Source of the DNA: Hymenobacter algoricola
GTDB lineage: Bacteria > Bacteroidota > Bacteroidia > Cytophagales > Hymenobacteraceae
DNA length: 64,000 nucleotides
Assembly (NCBI RefSeq): GCF_039539525.1
Contig: NZ_BAABDH010000109.1
Location: 1 to 64,000, forward strand
Reading direction: 5' to 3'
Shown: piece after piece, positions 8,524 through 15,343 of the stretch
How the letters are laid out: each line of letters starts with the position of its first letter
Numbering within the stretch: position 1 is the stretch's first letter
Translations under genes and position numbers: made by a program
Notes under the pieces: model-generated
The model's database searches: none
What the model was told of the DNA's origin: nothing
What the model saw: only the letters and a program-made list of their open reading frames with translations

Positions 8524-10568
8524 GATTTCTTCTTCAACACGATCTGCTCGGCCTGCTTGGCCAGCATGCGGTTGTAGAACTCGCGCAGGTAAGCGTACTC
8601 CTCGGCCGAGTAAAACGGCTTGCGCAAGGACATCCGGCTCACAATCTGAATGGCGTTTTCGCCCGGCACGATGGTGTAGGAGTAGCGGCCGCCATCCTCC
8701 GGCAGATCCACCAGGGCCGACTTGGGCAGCTCCTCGGCCACAAAGCCGGCGGGCAGGGTGATGGTCATCATCACCGTTTCGTCGACCTGGGCGCCGAAGT
8801 CGACGGGAAACAGGCGCTCCTCGTGGCGAAACGGGTTTTTCTCGTCGCTGAACGAGCGGAGCGGGCTCAGGTAAATCGTGCTGGTCGGCCCGTCGGCGCC
8901 GGCCGAGGCAAACTCGTAGTCGAGCGTGAGGGGCTTGGGCAGCTGCTCGCGCTCCTTGAAGGCGAACTTGGGAATGGACCAGCCTTCGTGGGCGCTGGCC
9001 AGCTGTTCGATATATTTTTTCTCGCCCTGCTTCTGCAGTAATTCCCGCTCGTGCTGGGCCGAGTAGCCGCCGTGTTCCTGGTGCACCTTGCCGGTGATGC
9101 CGCCGCGCTCATCAACCGTGAGCTGAATCTGCCGGTATTCCAGGTAGCGCTGCGTTGGCTTCAGATCAACCCAGCGCGACTCTTCGGGGTTGGGCATGAC
9201 CAGGCGACCCGTGCGGCTCAGGCAGCGCTGGGGCAGCGTGCCGCAGGGCAGCAACTCCTCGGTGGCATCGACCAGCATTTCCTTGCCGTCGGGCAGACTG
9301 ACGTGGGCAATAACGTAGTTGAACTTCGACACCAGGGGCAGGTCGGTATTGATCATGCCATTGTCGCGGGTGCTGAGCATAACGGGGTTGGCCGTCAGGC
9401 CCGCCTCGCGCAGCGTGGCAATCAGGAGCAGGTTCACATCGGCCGCCGAGCCGGTGTGCACGTCGTAGGCGTGGCGCAGCGTGCCGGCGGTGTACAGGCG
9501 GTCCGTGCCATTGTATTTTACCGACTTGCGCACCAGGGCGTGAATAGCGGCTACGCGGGCGGCCGGATCGGTTTCCTTGGCCAGCAGCGGCGTGAGCTGG
9601 TCTTTCATGAAGCTGCCGCGCTTGAGTTGGGCGCCGAAGTTGTCATCGGTGAGCAGCTCCCTGTCGATTTGCACCCACGTATTCGATACGGGCTGATAAG
9701 GCTGCCCTTCCCAGCGGATACCGGCCAGCTCAAAATCAATCCGGTCGACGTAATCCTTGTAGGAAGTCATGTAGGGCTCATCCCGGAAGGCGGGGACGTC
9801 TTTCATCACCCAGCGGTGAATCTTGGTGGGCACCTGGACCATGGTAGTGGAGCCCGCCACGCGCTGGGTCGCGAAGCCCGAGCCCGAGGTGCCGCCGCTT
9901 TCGCGCAGCGCGGCCTGCATCACGCCCTCCGTGTGCTCGTTCAGCGCCAGCGCATCGTAGCCCTGCATCAGGGTCTTGTAGTCGAAGTACTTGGGAATGG
10001 TCGCCTGGTACTCGCTCCAGCGCACCGGAATCTCGTGCTGAAATTGCCAGTCCTGGAAGTTGAACAGGAAGTCGGAGGTGACCAGGTACGAATACTCGAT
10101 GATGGAACCTACCCGCACGTTGGGCAGCGTAAACTTGCGTACCGTAACGTTGGCGGTGGCCTCGTCGCGGAAGATGGCTTCAGTGGGCAGCTTCTCCTTG
10201 ACCATATGGCCATCGACCAGATTGTAGGTGAAGCCTTTCAGGCCGGTCAGCTTTTCGGCGTTCCGCTCCTTATGATACAGCGGAACCTTCACCGTGGCCC
10301 AGTCGTAGCCCGACTTCTTCAGGATCTTGATGCGGGTAACGCGCTCAAAAAGAATGCGAAAGTCCCCGTCGATGTACTCGAAGTGGGAGCGGCCGTAGTC
10401 GCAGAGGATAACGGCTGCCGCGGCGCTGTCGGCCACGAAGTTGGCACCCGTCAGGTCGCGCTCATCGATTTTGCCAAACTTGATAGGGGCCTCCTGGCTG
10501 AAAGCCGGGGTAAAGGCCGCGCCGCAGATAACCAGCAGCGCCAGCCGACGCAGTAGCGTTGGAGTCAT
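8520..10568 (-). CDS. DUF3857 and transglutaminase-like protein, catalytic Cys and His replaced
   Basis: 682 residues from the ATG at 10568. This start is chosen because it opens a signal peptide (FTPAFSQ) and a DUF3857 domain, whereas the open frame upstream belongs to a decayed paralogue. Where the downstream partner has GDCKALS, this protein has GSAADVN, and where the partner has FNHVV it has FNYVI, so the transglutaminase-like core lacks the Cys and His needed for catalysis. The fold and the length are otherwise intact (C-terminus ends in Lys-rich residues). It is therefore likely a binding or structural partner of the active-looking protein encoded by the overlapping next gene. Exported; localisation beyond the inner membrane is inferred. 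Confidence 0.85.
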   Translation of the reverse strand: MTPTLLRRLALLVICGAAFTPAFSQEAPIKFGKIDERDLTGANFVADSAAAAVILCDYGRSHFEYIDGDFRILFERVTRIKILKKSGYDWATVKVPLYHKERNAEKLTGLKGFTYNLVDGHMVKEKLPTEAIFRDEATANVTVRKFTLPNVRVGSIIEYSYLVTSDFLFNFQDWQFQHEIPVRWSEYQATIPKYFDYKTLMQGYDALALNEHTEGVMQAALRESGGTSGSGFATQRVAGSTTMVQVPTKIHRWVMKDVPAFRDEPYMTSYKDYVDRIDFELAGIRWEGQPYQPVSNTWVQIDRELLTDDNFGAQLKRGSFMKDQLTPLLAKETDPAARVAAIHALVRKSVKYNGTDRLYTAGTLRHAYDVHTGSAADVNLLLIATLREAGLTANPVMLSTRDNGMINTDLPLVSKFNYVIAHVSLPDGKEMLVDATEELLPCGTLPQRCLSRTGRLVMPNPEESRWVDLKPTQRYLEYRQIQLTVDERGGITGKVHQEHGGYSAQHERELLQKQGEKKYIEQLASAHEGWSIPKFAFKEREQLPKPLTLDYEFASAGADGPTSTIYLSPLRSFSDEKNPFRHEERLFPVDFGAQVDETVMMTITLPAGFVAEELPKSALVDLPEDGGRYSYTIVPGENAIQIVSRMSLRKPFYSAEEYAYLREFYNRMLAKQAEQIVLKKKS

Positions 10569-10740
10569 AAAAAAAGTAAGAAATACTATCCGCTCAACTT
10601 TTCCCCAGGGGCTATCTAACAGTGGAGGCGAAGAATCAGATAAGGGATAGTTGTGAACAACACGGATGATTGGAAAGCTAAAATTGCACAATTTCCCGGA
10701 GGCTACCGCCGCCGGCAGGAAAAATAAAATCCAGCCTAAC

Positions 10741-11130
10741 TCACTGGCGGCGAAGCACCAGCACCTCGGCCGATTTGGCCAGGGCCCGCTGGTAGAGTTC
10801 GCGCAGGGCCGCATACTCGGCCGGGGAATACTCGGGCTTGAGCAGCTGCAGCCGGGCCGTGAGCTGCACCGACTGGGGCGTAGGCTGGCTGAACTGATAC
10901 AGGAGAAACGGCCGCCGCCGTTGGGCAGCGCCAGCGCCAGCGGCGCCAGCGCTTCCTGCCGCGTGAAGCCGGCAGGGAGCAGCACGGTAAGCACCGCCGT
11001 CTGCCCGCGGGCCATGCCGAAGCTGACCGGGTACTGCCGCTCAGCGTGCTCAAACGGGTTGGTGCGGTCCAGGAACTGCCGCAGCAGGTTCAGGTAGATC
11101 AGGGCCGAGCACAACAGCTGCCGGCCGCCG
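10741..11130 (-). pseudogene. 3' stub of a third DUF3857/transglutaminase-like gene
   Basis: Minus-strand sequence encodes a C-terminal piece matching the end of the gene at 8520-10568. IYLNLLRQFLDRTNPFEHAE pairs with the intact protein's IYLSPLRSFSDEKNPFRHEE. After a frameshift near 10900-10915 the match continues as YSPAEYAALRELYQRALAKS and ends at a TGA at 10741-10743. The 5' part of the gene is missing; an in-frame stop lies at 11139-11141. It is the relic of an upstream tandem copy. Apart from this stub, the gap 10569-11196 holds only the leader of the next gene. Confidence 0.75.
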
Positions 11131-11196
11131 AGTATTCTTCAAAACCGGCGAAAAAACCGGGGCCAACCTACTCGGCCAGGGGCTGCCGGCCGCGGG

Positions 11197-12411
11197 CTAG
11201 GCGGCGTGGCCCGCCGGCTTTTTTACGCCCCACAGCAGATAGGCCAGCGCCAGCAGCGTGGTGCCCGTGCTAAGCGCGTGCACGTAAGGCAGGTTGGCGG
11301 CGGTGTTGTGGAAAATCCAGCCCGCCAGCAGCGCGCCCAGCCCGATGCCGGCCTCAAGGGCAATGTACATGGTGGCCACGGCCCGGCCCCGGCGCGCGGG
11401 GTGGCTCAGGTCGATGGTCCAGGCGTAGAGCGTGGGGGAGTTCAGGCCCGAGGCCAGGCCGAACAGCAGGGCCGCCGCCAGAAAAACCGGCTTGGTGTGG
11501 GCCAGCGTGAGCAGCAGCAGCGACAAGGTGAGCAGCACCGTGGAGATGCGCAGAATAGGCACCCGGCCGTACCGGTCGGAGGCGCGGCCCGCCACCAGCC
11601 GCACCAGCAGCGACGACAAGGTGAAGCAGGTAAAAAACAGGCCTTTCTCGGCCGGCTGCAGCCCCAGCACCTGGCTCTGGTCGGGAATGACGGTGAGAAT
11701 GGCCCCGAACGGAAACAGGCACAGCAGCGTAACCACCGCCGGCCCCAGCACCCGCGGCTCCAGCACCTCGGTCCAGTCGAGGCGCAGCAGGCGCCAGCTA
11801 AAACGCTGCCGCTGGGTTGCGGGCAGCGTTTCGGTCATGGTGCCCTGCACGGCCAGGCTCAGCAGCGCCAGGCCCGAGGAGCAGTAAAACAAGGTGTTGA
11901 GCGAGGTGGCCGCCGTGATGTAGGGCCCCAGCGCCGGCCCGGCGGCCATGCCCAGCGAGCCGGCCACGCCCAGCAGGCCCATGGCCTCACCCCGGCGCTC
12001 GTACGGAATGATGTCGGCAATGTAGGCGGCCGTGCCGGTGGGCTTGAAGCCGGTGCTGAAGCCGTGCAGCAGCCGCAGCCCCAGAAACCCGACTACGGTG
12101 GAAACCCAGGGGTAGAAAAAGCCGCAGATAAAGCAAACCAGGGAGCCGAACACCATCACCGGAATGCGGCCCACGGTGTCGGCCAGCTTGCCGCTGAAGG
12201 GGCGCGAAAGGCCGGCCGTGAGCGTGAACAGGGCAATAATGAACCCCTTGTACTCCGCCCCGCCCAGCCGCGTCAGAAAGTCGGGCAGCTCGGGCAGGAG
12301 CATGTTGAAGCTCATGAAAAACAGAAACGAGCTCAGGCACATCAGCCAGAAGCCGGCAGTATAAATCTGGCCTGTTGCAGGAGGGAGAATGTCGTTTTGT
12401 ACGCTGTTCAA
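11197..12411 (-). CDS. MFS transporter (drug/metabolite efflux type)
   Basis: 404-residue inner-membrane protein with about twelve hydrophobic segments. The MFS motif A appears after helix 2 as GKLADTVGRIPVM and again in the second half as GRASDRYGRVPIL. The region PTGTAAYIADIIPYERRGEAMG fits the helix 4-5 part of the DHA1-like efflux families. It is therefore a proton-driven exporter, and the substrate cannot be read from the sequence. It stands alone on the minus strand with a 349-base divergent gap upstream. Confidence 0.85.
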   Translation of the reverse strand: MNSVQNDILPPATGQIYTAGFWLMCLSSFLFFMSFNMLLPELPDFLTRLGGAEYKGFIIALFTLTAGLSRPFSGKLADTVGRIPVMVFGSLVCFICGFFYPWVSTVVGFLGLRLLHGFSTGFKPTGTAAYIADIIPYERRGEAMGLLGVAGSLGMAAGPALGPYITAATSLNTLFYCSSGLALLSLAVQGTMTETLPATQRQRFSWRLLRLDWTEVLEPRVLGPAVVTLLCLFPFGAILTVIPDQSQVLGLQPAEKGLFFTCFTLSSLLVRLVAGRASDRYGRVPILRISTVLLTLSLLLLTLAHTKPVFLAAALLFGLASGLNSPTLYAWTIDLSHPARRGRAVATMYIALEAGIGLGALLAGWIFHNTAANLPYVHALSTGTTLLALAYLLWGVKKPAGHAA

Positions 12412-12760
12412 GGGACTTCCTGGGTATCAGACGGGGCGCAGCGAGGCCGAAAATACTACCGGCTTGCCCCTTTTTATGCCTCCTTTCGGCGGTTGCAAGG
12501 GAGGCGGCCGGCAGCTTGGCCTCAGTGATGCCCGGGTAATGGGTAAAGTTGAATTCGGCCGGATAACCGGTTGTCATCAGCAGCGGGAGTGGAATGCCCC
12601 GGGGGAAAATCGTACGCGCCGCGAAGGTGTTGTGCCTCCAGTGGTACGTCCGGTGCTCCGCGCCGGCCAGGTGCGGCCCGCCCGGCAAAGGTACGGATAG
12701 CTTACCAGGGGCCAGCAGCTTTTAGCGGCCGCCGGGCCTTGTTGACGTAACTTCCCCTCC
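12412..12760. other. Divergent intergenic region, no gene seen
   Basis: Gap of 349 bases between the MFS gene (minus) and the DUF305 gene (plus). A minus-strand TACCTTTG at 12686-12693 matches the Bacteroidota -7 consensus and could drive the MFS gene with a leader of about 270 bases. No convincing -33 box was found. The open frames here lack recognisable protein features. Confidence 0.4.
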
Positions 12761-13471
12761 ATGAAGAAGCTCGTTTTTTTTCTTGCGGTGCTCGGCTCCG
12801 CCACCGGGCTGCTGACGGCCTGCAACGGTGACCCGGCGGCCGGCTCGACGGCTACCACCGAACCGGCCGGCGGTGACGTGGCCGGCATGAACCACTCCCG
12901 GACCAATCCAGCCCCCGGTGCTGGGGGCCTGATGAACGTGAGGAGCACTATGCTGCAAGACATGGAGGCCGTCAAGCCCACCGGCAACGCCGACTCCGAC
13001 TTTGCCCACGTGATGATGGCGCACCACCGGGGCGCGGTAGCTCTGTCGGCTCTGGAGCTCAGGCACGGTCAGGACGCTGGGCTGCGGGCCTTGGCCCGGA
13101 AAATCAGCACCGACCAGAAAAAGGAGCTCCAGGCTCTGAAAGCCAGTGCTGCCCGCCTCAACGGTGCTCCCGCCACCTCCCCGTCTGCCGCCGCGCCGGA
13201 CCCGTTTACCAGCCTGATGAAAAGCTCCCTGGAGCGGATGATGAACCTAGGCCTGCCCGGCGGCAGCATCGACGCCGACTACGCCCTGCTGATGGTAGCG
13301 CACCACCAGAGCGCCATCGACCTGGCCAAGGCTGAGCTGGCGTATGGCCGCGACGCCAAGCTTAGGGAAATGGCCCAGCAGCTGATTGACACCCGGCAGA
13401 ACGAGCTCCAGCAGTTCGAGCAGTGGCCGGCTTCCAGCGCCAGCAAGCCAACGGCCCGCCCGGCCGGGTAG
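12761..13471 (+). CDS. DUF305 lipoprotein with two DUF305 repeats
   Basis: 236 residues. A signal peptide with lipobox LLTAC puts the Cys at residue 21, so it is a lipoprotein. A low-complexity Gly/Ala/Thr linker precedes two copies of the ferritin-like DUF305 helical unit, each with the hallmark His pair: VMMAHHRGAVALS and LMVAHHQSAIDLA. DUF305 proteins are often linked to metal (copper) stress in other bacteria, and the Met/His-rich segments near residues 45-60 (AGMNHS) would fit metal binding. That role is inference, since no metal-resistance gene is adjacent except possibly the NnrU-like protein downstream. Confidence 0.85.
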   Translation: MKKLVFFLAVLGSATGLLTACNGDPAAGSTATTEPAGGDVAGMNHSRTNPAPGAGGLMNVRSTMLQDMEAVKPTGNADSDFAHVMMAHHRGAVALSALELRHGQDAGLRALARKISTDQKKELQALKASAARLNGAPATSPSAAAPDPFTSLMKSSLERMMNLGLPGGSIDADYALLMVAHHQSAIDLAKAELAYGRDAKLREMAQQLIDTRQNELQQFEQWPASSASKPTARPAG

Positions 13472-13604
13472 GAGGGCCGGGAAAAGTAACTTCGCCGGGC
13501 CCGGCGCCGGTTGCCCGGCGCGCCCCCCAAACCAAGCAGCCGGCCCAGCGCGTACCTCTGCCCGCTACCCGGCCAGCGTTGGCCGGGCTTACCTTGCTAC
13601 GCGC

Positions 13605-14219
13605 TTGCTGCTACTCGCCTTTTTCTGGACTGTCTACTTCGGCTTGCACAGCCTGCTGGCCACCACGTGGCTTAAAGACGCCGTGGCCCGGCGCCTGCCC
13701 CGGGCGGCGCGCTTTTACCGGCTGGCCTACAACCAGGTGTCGGTGTGGGGGTTTCTGCTCCTGTTTCGCTACCAGAGCCAGCTGCCCGAAACCCGGCTGT
13801 TCAGCCCGCCCCAGCCGGTGCTCGTGCTGGGCTACGCGCTGCTGGGGCTGGGCCTGCTCGTGGCCGTGGCCGCCCTGCGGGGGTACGACCTGGCCGAATT
13901 TGCCGGCTGGGCCTACATCCGGCGCGGTCCGGCCGCCGCCGACGGACCCCTGCGGACCGGGGGCCTCAACACCGTGGTGCGCCACCCGCTTTATTTGGGG
14001 CTGCTGCTGGGGCTGCTGGGGTTCTGGCTGCTGGCACCCACGTATGTGCGCAGTGTCTTTGTGGGCTGCAACCTGGCCTATTTGCTGGTGGGCACCCGCC
14101 TGGAAGAGCGGAAGCTGCGCCAGCGGTTCGGGGCCGCGTACGCGCGCTACCAGGCCCGCGTGCCGCAGCTGCTGCCGCTGAAATGGCGGCCCACCGCACC
14201 CGGCCCATTGCCGGACTGA
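13605..14219 (+). CDS. NnrU/isoprenylcysteine methyltransferase-like membrane protein
   Basis: About 204 residues with five or six hydrophobic segments. The C-terminal signature (VVRHPLYLGLLLG, then LEERKLRQRFGAAYARYQARVPQLLP) is that of the ICMT/PEMT/NnrU superfamily, whose enzymes use S-adenosylmethionine at the membrane. The target is unknown. The start is uncertain: no in-frame ATG exists near the first helix, so I use TTG at 13605; the open frame runs back into the DUF305 gene. It probably follows the DUF305 gene in one transcript. Confidence 0.7.
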   Translation: MLLLAFFWTVYFGLHSLLATTWLKDAVARRLPRAARFYRLAYNQVSVWGFLLLFRYQSQLPETRLFSPPQPVLVLGYALLGLGLLVAVAALRGYDLAEFAGWAYIRRGPAAADGPLRTGGLNTVVRHPLYLGLLLGLLGFWLLAPTYVRSVFVGCNLAYLLVGTRLEERKLRQRFGAAYARYQARVPQLLPLKWRPTAPGPLPD

Positions 14220-14245
14220 CGACCTGAAATCACGGACCCCCCCCC

Positions 14246-14307
14246 GTAACCACCAGCCCCCGGCTGCGCAGCGCTGAAGCGAAGCACAACCGGGGGCTGG
14301 TGGTTAC
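14246..14307. terminator. Bidirectional terminator between convergent genes
   Basis: Perfect 18-bp inverted repeat (14246-14263 with 14290-14307, core CCACCAGCCCCCGG) around a 26-base centre. It lies between the stop of the plus-strand membrane protein at 14219 and the stop of the minus-strand DUF547 gene at 14316. T tracts are weak, so it may equally be an intergenic repeat. Confidence 0.6.
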
Positions 14308-14315
14308 GGCAGGCG

Positions 14316-15137
14316 TTACTTCTGCTCGTTGAGCGACCAGTTGTAGGGCAGGTACTTCAGTTCGGCATCGGCAGTCACCTTCTGGCTGGCCGAGTACTTA
14401 TTGAGCGTCTTTTGCAGGGTGTTGCCGTCCTTCTTGAAGTCGCCGGGGTAGAAGTTGAAGATTTCGGACACCTGCGGGGCGTTGGCCGGGGTGAGCTTGT
14501 TTTTGCCCGGGTCATTGACAAAGTCGCGGGACTGGTCTTCGAGCTGCTGGTTGAGGCGGCTGCCCACGTATGCCTCGCTGCGCAGCTTCGGACACGAAAT
14601 GGCCGCGCAGACCAGGGCGAAATGCACCCGGTACTCACCGCTGAACTTGCGCCGGATCAGGCGCTGCTCCAGGTCGTTGAGGCAGTATTTGTCCTTGTCT
14701 TTGCCCAGCCGGATAAAGCGCTGGTCCCAAACGGTGTTTACCAGGGTTTTGTCGCCGCCGAGCTGGCGGATGGTTTTTACCGGGTAGCCGCGCAGCACCC
14801 GCTGGATGGTAAAGGCATTGTAGGCGTTGAGCCAGTAGGCGAGCTGGTCGTTTTTGCTCCACTGCTCGTTGGGCAGCGTGTTGCTCACGGTGGTCAGGTA
14901 GGCGCTCAGCTTCGTGGAATCGGCCATAAAAGCGCGGTAGTTCACCATGCCCTGCCTGTCGACGTACTTTTTGAGCAGCGCATCAAACGGGGCGTGGTCG
15001 ACGGGCTTGGTGCCGGCCATGGTGGGGTTCAGGTCCTTTACGTAGCGCAGGTACTGGCAGCTGCCCACCAGTGGCCATACCAGCAGTGCCAACGCCAGCA
15101 GCAGGGGAGAGAAAGAGAAGCGGGAGGACGGGTTCAT
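14316..15137 (-). CDS. DUF547 domain protein
   Basis: 273 residues. The hydrophobic N-terminus ends GSCQYL, which could be a lipoprotein signal. The rest is the DUF547 domain: LLKKYVDRQGMVNYRAF near the start, the conserved AYWLNAYNAFTIQ, then RVHFALVCAAISCPKLRSEAY and the SEIFNFYPGDF region. DUF547 has a papain-like/transglutaminase-like look, with a conserved Cys-Pro (SCPKL here), but the function is unknown. Envelope location is inferred from the signal. A single-gene unit ending at the shared hairpin. Confidence 0.85.
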   Translation of the reverse strand: MNPSSRFSFSPLLLALALLVWPLVGSCQYLRYVKDLNPTMAGTKPVDHAPFDALLKKYVDRQGMVNYRAFMADSTKLSAYLTTVSNTLPNEQWSKNDQLAYWLNAYNAFTIQRVLRGYPVKTIRQLGGDKTLVNTVWDQRFIRLGKDKDKYCLNDLEQRLIRRKFSGEYRVHFALVCAAISCPKLRSEAYVGSRLNQQLEDQSRDFVNDPGKNKLTPANAPQVSEIFNFYPGDFKKDGNTLQKTLNKYSASQKVTADAELKYLPYNWSLNEQK

Positions 15138-15314
15138 GAGCAGGCGCGAAGGCGGCGTGGAAAATGGTCGGAATCTGAAGACTCACAAACCTACGCACTT
15201 GCTTTTGGTTTGGATGCCGCCGGTCCTGGGTTCGGGTTTCCCGGGTTTTTAGCCGGCGCCCAAACCGGGCGGCAAGCCAGCCCGTAGTTCGGTACGGTCA
15301 TTCGGCTGAATGGC

Positions 15315-15322
15315 TACATTTG
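15315..15322 (+). promoter_or_regulatory. Bacteroidota-type -7 box for the TonB receptor
   Basis: TACATTTG matches TAnnTTTG and lies 21 bases before the chosen ATG at 15344. No good TTG -33 box is present at the expected spacing (15293-15295 reads TAC). Confidence 0.5.
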
Positions 15323-15343
15323 CGACTCCTCTACTCTCTTTCT

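Noticed and set aside
8520..11114. One 864-residue DUF3857 protein starting at 11114
   Set aside because: The first 180 codons cross a decayed paralogue and non-coding sequence. The ATG at 10568 starts a signal peptide and gives the normal family length.
12577..12987. Minus-strand gene opposite the DUF305 start
   Set aside because: It overlaps the signal-peptide and first domain of the DUF305 gene on the other strand and has no recognisable features.
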